Origin: Amblyornis subalaris | Lineage: Eukaryota > Chordata > Aves > Passeriformes > Ptilonorhynchidae | NCBI GenBank assembly: GCA_018881555.1 | Contig: JACAXG010000012.1 | Span: 4,426,663 to 4,490,662 of the forward strand | Reading direction: 5' to 3' | Length of the DNA: 64,000 nucleotides | Notes under the pieces: model-generated | What the model saw: the letters and a program-made list of their open reading frames with translations, nothing else | The model's database searches: none | Told to the model about the DNA's origin: nothing | In this document: positions 38,756 to 52,129 of the stretch, piece after piece | Numbering within the stretch: position 1 is the stretch's first letter | Layout of the letters: each line of letters starts with the position of its first letter | Program-made: the position numbers and the translations under genes

Positions 38756-41700
38756 GCTCTGCCTGCCTGCATGTGTAAAAGCTGTCACTGCCAGCCAGGC
38801 TGAAATGCTCATTTACTGCAGCACATGGATAGCATTATTGTTACTTCAGACTTTGTTCGGGTAGAAGTCAGTGGTTAAACACCTGAAATCTCAGTAGACA
38901 AAAGAGAAGACTATAAAGTTTTATGACTGCAGAGTAGGAGATTGCAACATGTAGGTTCGATTAAAAAAACTACTCAGAAACTATGTTATATTACATACTT
39001 TAGAGGTTTTGTCACTGAGTTGATTAGTATGACTTAGTTATTAGCTGTTACTAGAAGCTTTCCACTGAGAAATGGAATTAGAAATACCAGTTGCTGTATT
39101 TTTATTCACAATCTTGTTGAATTAATCTCAGTCTCCCAGATGCACAAAGAACGAGTCCTAAGGCTGTTTTGCAGGTTTAAATATCTGCCCCCTTTGTGGG
39201 GGAAAAAAATGCAATCCGTAGAGAGAAAGCCATATTTTGTAACAGCTGGGCTTCAGATGCACACACCAGAGCAGAAAAGGTCGAGGGCTGTCAGCCACAT
39301 TCGTCCTTGGGCAGCTGTAATTTTGGTGACTGGGATACTTCTTTTCCCAGGCCAGCACTAGTACCTTGGTTTCTAACTCTGCTTGGCACCCCTTGACCTT
39401 ATCCTATGCCTTTGGTTTCCTTTCTCTTTTCTCTGCCACCCTTATAACTCTCCTTCACTCTGCAGCCTCTCTTCAATCACTGACAGCTACCCTGAGCACT
39501 AGAGAAACATTCATGCTTTTTCACGTGTACAAGAATTCACAGGTAGACCTATTCCTGAAACATATTTAATGTATCAAATTTTGGTTTTACCTTGCAGCTA
39601 GGTCATAAACATTTTTTAAAAAGACAGTTGGTTTTTTGTTAGTACCTGGCTGGACAAATACAGGTAGGTTCAGTGCCAGCACATACATGAGAAGATGTCA
39701 AAATGATGGTAGAAGGTGTTATGATGTTTACCTGTGGACTTGACTCTCAAATGCAATTTCTAGGTGTTTTGTAGCGACCTAAATTTGCTACTCAGAAGGG
39801 CCCAACATCAGAACAGAAAAGAGCCTTCAGCCTAACTATAGTGCATTCATTAGAAATACAAAATAATGTTTTCAGGCAGTTGTTTGTAGTGCCTGTCCAG
39901 CCCTATTTCTGTACGAAGCCCTCTGCTTTTTCCTCTTCCTCCAGTTTTCCTGTGTCTTTTTAGCCAGTACAACAGTGAGTTCCAGCCTCTACCTGAACTG
40001 TGTTCCATGAGGTAAACTCACTGGGTTATGACCTCTAAAGACAGGAAAAGCACAGCAATTTGAGAGGGTAAGTTAAGAATTAAGGTGAGCTTTTGGAGGT
40101 GCGGCAGTCCTCAAATCAGGCCACCCCAGTGAGTTTGACTTGTACTGGCTGCAGTGAACAAGGCTTGATGTTCCTGCAGCCTCTCTTAAAGTGAGCAGCC
40201 AACAGCCTCAGCTAACACAGTGGGATCCTGCCAAGTCCTGCTTTCTGACCTGATCCTGGGAGCCCTTGATTAGAGCATAAAACATTGATAATGTGAGCCT
40301 TCAATTGCTTTCACGTTTCTACTTGAGTATGGTGTGCCCTGTGGAGGCTTGTGGATGTTCAGGAGTTCACTGGTAATCTTATTTTACCCATTTTTATTAC
40401 TCACTGAAAAGAACGAGGTTGAGGGGATTTTTTTCTAGTCATGTTTTTGCTGATGGAGAAATACAAAGAAAAGAAATCACTTTTGACATGGGAAATTATA
40501 TTTTCTTTAATAAAAAGTAAATTTTATTGTGCATCAAGCCAATTTATAAATATCTCTACAACTAGCACTTTTTTTTATGAGGGGAAGAACAGAATTAGTT
40601 CATTAATGCTGTGAAAAAGAACAGTGACCTACCTGCCAAATGGCAAGGTGGAAATAATTAATCTGGTCAATTAAAAAGAAACTGATAAATTAAAATGCAA
40701 AGCCTTCCACGTGATGCATTAAATTAGAAAGTTGCAATTTCCAGAATATGTGTTTATTGTCAGACTTGATCCTTTCTTTTCTTGCTTGACTTGATTCTGT
40801 GTTTGGCAAGTCCTGTTAGCGAGTTCTTTGGTGTTTTGTGCTAATATAAATTCATACGCCCAGGCATATTTTGCAAAAGAGAGCTTGCAAGATCAAGCTC
40901 TTTATGAAATCCAACTGATGAAATGCACATGCCTTGTTTTTTATTGTCATATTACAAACCTCCATATTCCCTTTTTTTGCTTTGCTTGTTTTCCCACCGT
41001 TAAATGTCACTTGCCTTTCCTTGAGCTTTAAATGACCCAGGCACGGGGCTGAATTGCTGGGGTCACCTCAATCAATTTATGACCTTAAAAATCCGATCCA
41101 CACGGAAACTACTGAGCTGACGGAGCTGAACCCTAAAGTATACAGCATATTTGCTCCACAGAACTGGAAATAGTAAAACAGTTTCTTTTCTATAAATATC
41201 AGTAACTCCTCTTGACATTTACAAGTACATAGTATTTTTTTACACACTGCATGATCTCAAAAGTGCTTAACAGATCAGTGAACTGTGTATCTGTTCAGCA
41301 TTTGTAACTACAAAGCCATTATGTGCCCTGCACCATCCCTCACAAAAGCTCAGGACATTTGCATTAGCTCCTGTCCATCTCAAGGCCATAAATTGCAATG
41401 AGAAATATGGGCTTCTTACTGAATGGCTGACCAGTGCTCTGATGTAGCCTACAGGAAAATATGAATGTTATTGTTTACTTTAACTAGGGCATATATCATA
41501 CAGAGCCAAGGACTTCTCATTTTTTAAGATGAGAGTTGCTCTCCTCAGAAGTACTTTGGGGCACATCCCATTGCTACGGAAAAATCACACTGAAACCCAA
41601 AAGCTAGGCAGAGGATAACCTGCAAGTTTTATATCTGAGGTGTTAGAACTGGCAAGCATTAAAAATACAGGGGGAGAGCCAAGTCAGACGTTTCTGTGAT

Positions 41701-43948
41701 GTGGTAAAAATAAGCAGTGCATGTTATAGCCTCTTCAGAAGGTGTGGGTTTGCCTTGTGAGAGGGAACAGTACTAGATGGAATAAACAGCTGTGGCCAGA
41801 AATCAAATTCCTGGCAGTTCAGCAGCTCTGGTCCTCCTTCTTCAAAACTACAAATCGCCAGAGGGATTTCCCTCACCCCAGCTCCTGCCAGCATCTCTGC
41901 AAAATCACCAGACAGCCCCCACCATGTGATTTTAACTTCTGAACACTCATATGTGTCAATTAGATTTCCTTGCTAAATCCTTAAGACATCATGATTCAGA
42001 GCTGAATTATACAGTCTGCACCCATTTTTCTTATCTAAAACAGCACATCATTGCCTGTGTCCAGCTGGGAATTTCCTCTTGGAGAGGAGGGACAAAAAAC
42101 CTCCTATTGGTGATCAAATACAGGGGTGCAGCTTCAAAAGGAATGTCACAGAAAAGGGTGAGGCAAGGGCTCACTTATTTACTGTAAATGAGCACAAAAA
42201 ATGTAAAATCCACCCGGAGGTATGAAACTTGCAAAACTCTTTTAAAATCATGATGTTTCTCAACACCTCTGTCAGCTTCTGCTGTAACAGCCCTATAAAA
42301 ACTGAGGTGGGTGTCCATTGCTGCATGGTGAAAGCTATCCCAATTAAGGAGATAAATCCTCAAAAGCAACTAAAGGTTGCTGAGACCAGATATTTATGGG
42401 AGACTGTCCTGATGTGGCAATTTGTACAAGCATTGCCAAAGTCAAGGTAAATCCCAGTGCTCCAGTATCCACCCAGAGTGGCTGTCCCATGCTCTGGACT
42501 TTGTCCTGCTGGCTTGTGACATTTGCTCTCCTCTCATCCCTCTGTCTGTCCCACCAGCCTGTGCCCAGGGAGTGTTGTGTCTCACAGTCCCATCTCAGAT
42601 TCAGATGTCCACCCAAGCCATATGATGAGACCATCTTCTGCTTCCTGAGCATGTAATGAAGTGCTTTCCTTGTGTGTCATGAGCTTAGGCTGTATAATGG
42701 AAACCACACTTCCCCCCCATCACTGTGTGTTTTGCCTCAATGTTTGCTGCCACAAAGTCGTGGTCATGGATTTGGTGAGATCGGCTCTAACATTGCATAT
42801 AACAGCAGAACAGGTGTGGGAATAAACAAATCCCAATTTGTGTTTCATGATAGCAACTGTTTTTAAACCCACAGCCAAAGGATTGAAGAAGAGAGGGTTT
42901 AAGATGGACAAAAACCTGAGCTATTTAAAACACACTGTCAGCAGCCCGGTAAGCTCAGAATTGCATTTCCAAGGCCCAAAGCAGGAGGTGAAGGTCTGTT
43001 CAGCAGGCATGGGGATGCTGCTGTCTGACCCCAGGAGCCACAGCCTGGCCAGCTCCTTGCTCTTCACAGGGGTGAGCAACCTTGCAATAGCAGCTAGGTA
43101 GCCCCCAGTGCAGGTGTGCACTTTCAGCACAGTGGTGTCTCAGCATGCCGTATCCTAAGGCATAGATTCCCAAAGATATTTGGGAACCTCTTGCTGAAAT
43201 GGTGAGGCTCAGGTGCCTACACACCGTGCAGATCTTGGCCCGAGGTCTCTATTGCTTCATCCACAGTTGCTTCACCCCTGTCCTTGGGCTAGAGAAGGAA
43301 ATGGCAGAGGGGGTGTGATGATCCTTAAAAGCCACTTCTGTCCTCAGAACCCAGCCTTGGTGCCTGCATGGTTCAGGTCCCACTTCTCTGTCTGTGAGGG
43401 TGAGAGAAGAGCTGCTGCCCACTGCACTGGGGGCCATTTCCCTACCCAGGGCACCCCATAGTGTGTCCCTGGCCGTGGGCAATCCCTGCCGGGGGCCAAA
43501 GGAGGGGAGGGGAGCACATGTGCACCAGTGGCTGAGTNTCAGTATGGCAACTGTGTGATCTAAACCTCAGTTGCATTTGGCCTTCCTTGATTATGAAAGT
43601 TTGTATTTTTCCACTAGGCTGTGCCTCCTTATGCTATCTATACTTTAGTCTTCTTCCTTTGCTCTTTGTGTCCCGTCGCACCCATGCTGTACTTGTGCTC
43701 ATTTCAAAACCTAAACACGCGCCTCTGAGCAAGCTTCCAGGCTGTGGCATGTTTTATGTGTCTTTATTAGCTCCAAAGCTGGAGTGAGATTACATGACGT
43801 CTAGATTTCCTTGTAGTCAAACTTAATATCCTGAGAAATGGGAAATTTTACTGAAATCCTGCAGCACTGGCCAGGGTGTGGGAGGGTCCACCCTGCTGTT
43901 TTCATGTCTGTGTTGTTGCCATGGATGTGCAGAATTATCTGGCTTGAA

Positions 43949-43966
43949 TTTTTTTTTTTTTTTTTT
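43949..43966 (+). repeat. poly(T) run, 18 nt, followed by GCAG
   Basis: Eighteen T bases directly precede GCAGGGAG, which forms a perfect polypyrimidine tract plus 3' splice site on the plus strand. No partner exon was found. It may simply be a homopolymer. Confidence 0.85.
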
Positions 43967-45214
43967 GCAGGGAGCAGGGAGGGGTAATGTTTTGTGGTTT
44001 TGTGTATCAGGGTGGGGCAAATGCACTTTAGGTAATTTTGCCACTGCCCAGTTTAAATTGGTGCCAAGTTGTGATGGGATCTCAAGATGTGTAAAGCTGG
44101 AGAAACCTACAGGGGAAAAAATTATGGTGAAAACACTGCATGAAAAAGGTATTCAGCCTTCTGAGTACTATGGGAAAACAAGCAGGAATAGCTGTAAGCA
44201 ATAATCAGAAGGATATGAAATGTACGCTGGTACTTAGCTGGTATAAATATTAATTGCTTCAGGGGAGCCAGGCAAGCCAACATCAGCTGAGGATATTAGC
44301 TTCATGTCATGGACTGAAATATTTCTGTGAAAAAGAAAGGAGGTGGCTCTTTGCAACTGCATTTGCAGGCAGAGCCAGGACTCAGCCCCTCAGAGGCACA
44401 GAAGTGTACCCTGGCTCCCCTGCAGCCCTTAAAGACTTTATCACATCCCAGTGCCCTTGCTGCTGTCAGTACTCCTCCTTGGCTGTTCCTAGTCTGGGAT
44501 TCATTTCAGATGGGAGAAATGGCACAGTGTTTCTCCCTGTGGAGCTCTGCTGTATACGCACGATGCTGGGAGAGGGAAAGTGCTGGAGGTCTGTATCAGA
44601 AGCACTAAGCTGGTCCCAAGGGCTGCACAACCGCACGGCGTTATCCAGCTGCAGGGCGAATGACACTCAGCAACAGGCTCGAAATCACCTTCCTGCAAGA
44701 TCCCCGCCTCTGCTCTCTAATGAGGACGGGCAGGCTCCCGGGGAGAAAATGCAGGAGCAAAGAGCCCTCAGGAGGCAGTGTTGCCAGGCTCATTCCCCAG
44801 GTTTAAGGTAAAACCCCCACTGAATGAAATCCAGCACAAATCCTCACTAAATGGAGATGTGGTTATTGTTAATGCTATCGTAGTGCCCAGGAAGGCTCCT
44901 CCAGGACTGCATCAAATTGCAGGGATTCAAACACAGGAGGTGAAGAAAATGGCAGTCAAGAAAATGTGTAAATGAATCTGTCTTTGTTCGGTGTCAGGAA
45001 ATTAATGCCAGCTTCTTAAGGCATGGCAAATGACATTGGCTGCCAAATACAAACTGCTCTGGATTTCATGGGAATAATTATGACAGTGAAATATTTTCTC
45101 AACTTGACCTTTGGCCACATACTAAATGGAAAGAAGTAAATTTGGCACTACAAATGCAAACTGAGCCAAATTAACTTATAGCCACGGAGGATGTGGCCTT
45201 ACAGACCCTGCTCC

Positions 45215-45262
45215 ACAGGGCCAGATCCTGCTGTCACTGATGCCAGTGTAAATCGGACTGTG
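45215..45262. repeat. decayed short interspersed repeat (MITE/SINE-like), copy 3
   Basis: AGGGCCAGATCCTGCTGTCA followed by CTGATGCCAGTGTAAATCGG matches the first half of the same palindromic family (GGGCCAGATTCTG...ACTGGTGTAAATC). Only one half is clear. Confidence 0.45.
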
Positions 45263-47379
45263 TTTTGCTGAATTGCATGGAAGTACTGGGGCTTGCACTA
45301 AGTGAGTGTGAGCATAATTTAGCACTTGGTGAGGACCTTGCCTCATGGAGGTCAGTGGTATCCTGGCTGAGCAAATCCCCCAGCTCGTGTGGAGCTTGTG
45401 CAGCAGCACCGTAGAGCAGAAAAGTAAGGGCGAGGAAGCTATCCCCGTGACCCCCAAGAACACTGGATGGGGCTTGATAGAAATGCGCTCCGAGGTGACA
45501 ATTGGAAAGGCCTAACTGGAATCCTGCAGTCCTAACTGCATCCCTGTTTGCAGACAACCTACTGGAGATTAATTCAGAGCCAGCGACCCCCTTCCAAAGG
45601 CTGAGCACACACTCACCAGCAGCTAAAATGAGATCTCAGTTTTTGTAGCTCTGGTTTGTACTTGTGGTTATTTCCAATGTCTTGACTACCAATGCAGTCA
45701 TACTTGTTTGCCTCCTGCCCCTGGAACCTCTTAAGTTCAAATAAAGAAACAGTTATTGGCATTATTACATATTTATTTGTAGGAGTTCTCACCCCAGATT
45801 AACACCTGATGGTTCTAGGTTCAAACAACAAACAAAATGACAGTGTTAGCAAATGAGATGATAATCTGCTTTGCATTCTCATTCTGGGCTCATTTTCCCC
45901 AGCTTAATTCAAGAATTACTTGAGAAGAATAAAAAGTATGGTAACACTATTGGTACAACAGGGCAAACAATCTGAACTCAGACCAAGTTATATTTTCATC
46001 AGAAAAAAAGGAGAATATACCAGACAGGAAAAATATTTTAGGAAGAAAAATAAAATATCACAGCCCACTTTTGGTTTACTTTTCGCAGTAATTTCATGAC
46101 CAAAATATTAAGCAAGTGTTGTCACATAGGTTGCCTTCCTCATTATCCTGAAGCAAGGCTAATTACTTAGCTTAAAACTCAGAATGAAAGCACTGGTTGT
46201 TTAGGTTTCTTTTGTAAATATGCATCTAATTGAAAAATGGAAATTAGAGAAAAGAACTCTGCAAAACATGGTACAGTCTTAAATTATGGGAGGTTAATAC
46301 ACATCCTCAGTGTTTTCAAATGCAAAAGATAGGAGATGTCTATTTAATGTGTCTCCCTAGGGAAGAATTATCTGATTTCCAACGCAAGAAAACACCAAAA
46401 CCAAGGCAAAGGCCTGCTGTTACTCTATCATGGAAAAACATGTTTCTTTGAAATTTCATCAGCTAGAAAATCAATGAGGAGGGTTTTGGATTTCATAGAG
46501 GAATTTTACTGGTGTTTTTTAGGTACAAATGATAAAAACGCTATAAATTCTATCTTAGACTGCAAGTGAAAGGTTTAAGAGATTATGTGAGTAAATCATT
46601 CATCCCTTCTGAATATCATGCTGATAAAAGGGATCCCCTGATGTGATACATACTGTCAGGTTTGAATTTGAAGCAGAGAATTTCTTTCAAGTTCCCTTCA
46701 GGGAATCTGTACATTTTATGCTGAATATTAGGATCACCTCTCCAGGCATGGAGAGGAAGCTAGAATGAGACCCTAAAGCCATAGAGAAATTATCAGAAAG
46801 AGATGAGATAAACTGGTTTCCTTTTTTTATTAAATTCTCCTATCACCAGCGTTATAACCTAGCAAGTCACAAAAATTTCACAGTACGTTACACATGCTCG
46901 CTGCCAGGCATTTTACAAGATCAGGGAGGCGTCTCTACGCTTTCTGCCCTGGATTGAGCACAAAGGCAGAGGGCAGGGCTCCCGCATCTCCGTTCCCGGA
47001 GAGCCATTCCGCTCTAACAGCTTTATATTTTGTTGACTCTTTCATTGCTATCGAGTCTTGTTACCAGCATTTCACGGCTTCTGAAACCCTGATTCTTGCG
47101 CAGGCTGAGAGGCGTTGACATGCGGCAGAAAAGAAAGTGGCCCTGGTTATGCCGGGTAAAGCTGTGACTGCTCTCCACCTCTGCAGGAAGGTGATTCCTG
47201 CCTTGCACGCAATTGCGAGCCTTCAGTAGAGACTGAGGGGGAGGTGTTCTCGTGTGTGAACAAACGCTCCCTGCAGCACCACGGGCACCAGTCTAGCGAC
47301 GCTCTGGTGAGGTCAGGTGTGCCCGGGACTGAACAAATACCCGCCTCGAGGTCAGACCTGCGCTACTTAAGGGCAGGTT

Positions 47380-48260
47380 CCTCCCCAAGGTGCGGTCCCT
47401 GTAAGGGTGCTAGAGGGGTGCAAGGGGCTGCGGTGCTGCATGGCATTGCCTGCATCTCTGGGCTGAAGGCACTGGTCCCAAAACCGCTGTCCCCCTGGTG
47501 ACGCTGAGAGGCAGCACAAGCGGGTCTCTGCACGGCCCGTGCACGGCCTTGCGCCTCCTGAACGCGGGGAAAGCGGCAGCAGGGCGTTCCTGGAGAGCCG
47601 AAGGCAGGCCAGGGCCGGGCCCGAGGGAGCAGGGATGCTGCCTTTCGCCGCTGAATTCGGGCTTCCCTTTTCCTGTCGTTGTCTCCAGCCGTGCGGCGCA
47701 GGGAGCTGTACGCGGGCTGGGAAGCGCGGGCTTCCGCTCCGCTTTGTGTCGGGAGCCGCCGGCACGGCCCTTCCCCTGCCCAGCCTGGCGCAGCAGCGCC
47801 CTCTGCAGCACGGCCCGGCCTCGCCGCAAGACCCACATCGGGCGGCTCCGGGGAAAGGGCCGCGCCGCCCGCTGAACCGGGACCCGTCTCCTCACGGAAA
47901 GGCCGTGTTTCCTCACGGAAATACCGTGTCTCCGCACCTGCGGGCCGCTGCGCGGGGGGTGTTGGTGTGCTGCCTGTGCCTTTGCTGCCGGGCCGGCCAT
48001 CAGAGCGTGTGGCGCTCGACGCCGTAAAAACGCGATCTGCCTTGAGCTGCTCAGCAGGGGAGAGCAAAGGATTTATGTGCGCTCTGAATCCCCCGTCCCT
48101 CAGCGCTGATGGTGCTTCTCAGTCCCCTCCTGCTCCGCGTGGGAGCCGCACTGATAAATACTATTGACAGAGCAAGAAAATCAGACACGCCGTGTCGAGC
48201 TCTCGCGTTCCAGTTTGCCGGCCGTGTGAGCGGCCGTGAATCAGCGGAGGGGCACACAAA
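47380..48260. promoter_or_regulatory. orphan CpG island
   Basis: This is the second most GC- and CpG-rich part of the window, with long overlapping open frames on both strands because stop codons are scarce. No reading frame shows a recognisable domain. The longest, 234 codons on the minus strand (47363-48067), has low-complexity Ala/Arg/Pro-rich composition. The core at 47520-48030 contains two identical-arm dyads 21 bp apart. A TATAAAA at 48410-48416 follows on the plus strand. CpG islands usually mark transcription starts, yet the nearest known starts belong to IFT70 more than 8 kb away, so an unannotated transcript or a developmental regulatory element is inferred. Confidence 0.65.
47893..47928. 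promoter_or_regulatory. two dyads CACGG-N5-CCGTG, 21 bp apart
   Basis: CACGGAAAGGCCGTG at 47893-47907 and CACGGAAATACCGTG at 47914-47928 are each perfect inverted repeats with 5-bp arms. They sit in a direct duplication (TCCTCACGGAAA...CCGTGT) of exactly 21 bp, two helical turns. Such an arrangement would suit paired dimeric binding, but the factor is unknown. Confidence 0.5.
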
Positions 48261-48269
48261 GAGCTCTGT

Positions 48270-51200
48270 GAGGCATCAGAGAAGTGCAGGTCAGAAAAAT
48301 CCGAGCTGCGTTAATTTTAGTTTGGAAAACGGCTGTTAGTAAACAGTTCAACCCAACAGGATCTGAGTGTTAGCCAACTCCCTCTGCCCTCTCCCACGGG
48401 AAAGAGAGCTATAAAATGAAACCGACTCATAAAAAGCTGTTAGTCAACCTCTTCCCTGCTCGTGACACAGGATGGAAAGGGTCCCAGGGGCAGAGTTGGG
48501 GGGAACGAGAAGGTGAGCAGCAAGAAAGGCTGAAATTAAGGGAAGTAGATGATTGTGCGCAGCAGATGACAAAAAAGTCATGAGAAGCTCAGACCCTTCA
48601 GAGCCAGTGTGTACATTGACCCCAAGAAGTTTAAAAGTTTGTGATGCTGAGCGATGATTCCCATGCTCCAGAGAAAATCTGACACTTGTGTTTTCGATTT
48701 CCCTTTCCAAGCCGTTCCTGGTAGGGTGGCTGTCGGGACACGGGTATCTCCCGGGGTAATCCTACACGCCGTGGATGGGAATGCTCAGCCCTGAACTCAG
48801 AGCTGCGGAGGCTGTGCCTGGCTGGGTCCAGGTGAAGGATCAGAATCCCCTGCCAGCCTTAACTTCTCGTTGTGCAATAGTGATGTTTTCTTAATGTGCA
48901 GCAGTTGCGCCATGGGAAGCATGGCATTAGCTGATTCCTAAGCAGCATTTTAAGTGGGTAGAAACAAGAGGTTTTGTCATTGAATTTGACTGGGGTTATA
49001 GCATTCCAGTACTTTCCAGAAGCTACTCTTGGATGGCTTGAAATAGCAATCTGTAAAAATGGGTATTTTCTAAGGTGCCAATTTAAGATTCATTAAAGTC
49101 AATGTGAACTTCTTTATTGGTTTTCCTGGGTTGCAGTTTGGACTATAAACTACAATGAATTTAGGGGAAGATCCGCAAAAATAGAAACATTCTGGACTGA
49201 ATTGTTGGATTTGGCAAGGTCTGCTCTATGGCTGGGCTTTATTAGTTTAAATTCAGGCAAGGTCTAGGAAAATTATATTAATCAAAAGGTTAGTCAGAAA
49301 ATGAGTCCAAATGTCTCAATTTTTCTACTTAATGGAAAAGCATCAGCCAAAAAAGATGTTTGCTGAAAAGAGAGCCTAAATGTTTGTCAGTACTTAAAGC
49401 CTCTTTAACCTCATTTAGAAATTCTTTGTGTAGGTCACGTTGTCCAAATGAGGTGCAAAGAACTGCGAAACAGCTGTTGGTTGTATCAGTTAGGTCTCAA
49501 TGTTTCTCTGCAGTTTCTCTCAGCCTGTGTGCACAATTACATTGCTGTTTATGCACTGCTTCTATTACTGTTCAGCACATTGATTGAAGCTGGGAGGATT
49601 TCAACATGAACTCACTTTTTACTGTTTCCACACCTGTGTAAATCCTTCACGCTACCCTTTAGGACACCAGCCAGGTTTCTTCCTGCTACTGCTGGCATTT
49701 CTTGCCCGTGTTCCCTGGGGCACAGAGTGCACTAGCACAGTGTGACAAAGCCACATATGTCTTGTCAGAAAGGCCAGCCTATGGCTCGTGAAAGCTGATG
49801 CAGCACTTCCTGCAGGCACCAACAAAGGTGCACCACACAGTATCAGCGCTGCGGGCCTGGCCTGGTGCATTGGAGCTTCTGCAGGCAGCGCTGCCAAGGA
49901 CAATGCACAGCTTTTTCACATCACCACATGCAGCTCATACAGGAAAAAAAAGATAAACACATGATTACCATCTGGTTTACCAAGAACTAGTCCACAAAAC
50001 ACACTTCCTGCAAAAACACGAAGAAGACACACATTGTCCTGGGCATACCCCCTCCTTAAGGAGACAGCAGGATTTAGCAGAGTTCCAAAATACAGAGGTA
50101 TTTTATTTGATGAAAGGTTAAAGGGAAATAAACGAAGAGAAGCCTGAGGGAGAGGAGAGGATGGATCTTTCAGTGCTTGTCTTTCAGCCCACACAGCCAT
50201 ATTATCACATCAGTGTTCCAAATCTGAATTAGCCAGGGTCGGACTCTTCTGCCTTTGCTGGAGGCTAAAGCCAATGTAGATTTGTGGAAGTTTTGATCTC
50301 AGACTTCTAAAATAGGATGTTGTCACTAAGATATTGTGGAATGGGTTGTCGAAACCAGCTTTTATGCTTGTATGTAACTTCACCATTTTTAAAGAAATAA
50401 CCTTGTTCATCTTCTAAAGGGGTTTGCTTACCCAGTAGAAACATCAACAACTTTCCCAAGAAAGACAGTAATCATGTTCCTCCCAGAAGTGTACAGGAAG
50501 ACTTTTCTGTCTCACCTTTTATCTCTGTCTTGCCACAAAGTCAGCCACCCCTTGATTACTGAAATTTTTTGATCAGCTCTGACTGTGGAGCTGATTGCAA
50601 GTGTCTCTGGCGTTCATTACTTGTTTTCTGCTGATGGTGTCAGCAGACAGTTAATTAACTAAGCAGATTTGAGCACCGAGGGGATCTAAGGCGGGGCATG
50701 AAGTAAATTGTACCTCAGGCCTTCTACGCCTCTCCTGCTCCACCTGCCAGCACGGGTGGGCTGCTGGCAGAATGGTAGTTTGAGGCCTTTGCTTGTGCAA
50801 TGTGTGCTGTGATTACTGCAAAGGTAATTGGAAAAAAAAGATGTGTCCATTGCAGTACACTACAGCTTGTCACCTGCAACACGGGTGTCCAGCCCTTGCA
50901 AAGTTTGAGGACAAGAACGTTTCACAAGATGTCCTGTAAAGACAAGATGCAAAAGAGGCTATTAGTGCAAATAAAATGCTGGAGATTGGCTTCGGTATAG
51001 TGGTGATGTGCATGGAAGGTATCTTGTGCTGCTCGCCTTTTAATACTAATGCTATAACTGAGTGCTTCTTTCCCCTTGTTCCTCAAAAAAAACCAACAAC
51101 AAAAAAGCAGAGGCTCTTGCTTAGGAATCTGTGCTTATCTGCAGCTATTTGTCTGCTGCAGGCCGTGGGAATATGGTCAGACGTTTCTGGGTAGTGTTTC

Positions 51201-52120
51201 TTCTTTGCATTCTTTTAAATGAAAACTGTGATTTTTGGTTGGGACAAAAGGAGGACTGTGCTGGCTTTAGCCATTAATTTAGGTGGATTTTACTATATGT
51301 ATAGGGAGCATAAAATGTTACTTGCTACCTTCCCTTCTCTCTAAATAAAAATGTATGTGCTTTCCTTTAAAAATGTGTTTTGTGTGTAAGTCACATAGTG
51401 GTAACATTAAATGCGGTATAAAGATGGTAATAAAAGTGGTTGTAACATTTATATATTTTTCATGACCAAAGTGCTCTGCAGTGGGAAGTGCTATAAATGC
51501 ATGCTTGCCACTGGAGGAAGCAACAGTCTTACACTGCAAAAGATGTCAGTCGCAGGAGCGCAGGACCCAGTTCTTCTGGGCATAGAACGGGTGGGTAGGC
51601 AGCTCTCCAGGACAAAACAAGGGCAAGGGCATCTGCCCCAGCATGTCACTGCCATGGGAAGGTTGGGTGGCTTTTGCTGAGGAAGAGGCTGTGGTGGGCA
51701 GGGTGGAAAATACTGCTGGAATGGAGAGGAGACTCTATGCAGAAGCATCTGTTGACGCAGCAGAGGAGGAAGTGCCTGTCCCAGGCCTCCTTCTGTTGTG
51801 CCTCATCTCTGCCACTTCTCCCTCTCCTTTCAGCAGCAGAAGCCTCTCCACTTCAAGGTCCTGGTGTTCAGCATCACCCAGCTTGCTCAGAAATCCTAGG
51901 TTATCTGGGTGCACAGCATACTCTGTGAGGAAAAGCACACAAAAATAGCAGGAAAAGGGAAGAACAGGGAAAATGCTGCTGTTGACATTTTCTCCTGACT
52001 TTTTTTTGATACATCTGTTGTGTTGCAACAGGATGAAGCAAATTCCAGGCATGCCGACTGCCCTCTAGCCGTATCTTCTAAAACAGCCACAGCTTGCACA
52101 ACTCCACGGCCTTTTATGGG
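48270..52120. other. intergenic, no gene seen
   Basis: A TATAAAA box at 48410-48416 next to the CpG island is the only promoter-like element noticed. No coding exon or mobile element is recognised. A short perfect palindrome AGTTAATTAACT lies near 50650. Confidence 0.55.
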
Positions 52121-52129
52121 GACATTTTT

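Larger units (their letters stand above)
25956..47250. other. long intergenic interval without recognisable genes
   Basis: Over 21 kb I found no coding exon that I could assign to a family and no RNA gene. Supported contents are a G-run cluster at 29150-29173, homopolymer runs at 35646, 36064 and 43949, and decayed copies of a short repeat family near 28995, 38665 and 45215. The longest open frame (44254-44811, 185 codons) has no domain and is about the length expected once by chance in a window this size. Confidence 0.6.

Noticed and set aside
38950..38970. GTAGGTTCGATTA, resembling a tRNA B box
   Set aside because: No matching A box, acceptor stem or cloverleaf could be found around it.
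44254..44811. 185-codon open frame on the plus strand
   Set aside because: No recognisable family. A frame of this length is expected about once by chance in 64 kb searched in six frames.
47363..48167. Several overlapping open frames of 125-234 codons on both strands
   Set aside because: They arise together from low stop-codon density in the CpG island. Their Ala/Arg/Pro/Gly-rich translations show no recognisable domain and no splice or start context.
50648..50663. Perfect palindrome AGTTAATTAACT, similar to an HNF1 site
   Set aside because: The HNF1 consensus needs a longer, differently spaced motif. A 12-bp AT-rich palindrome is expected by chance in a window of this size.
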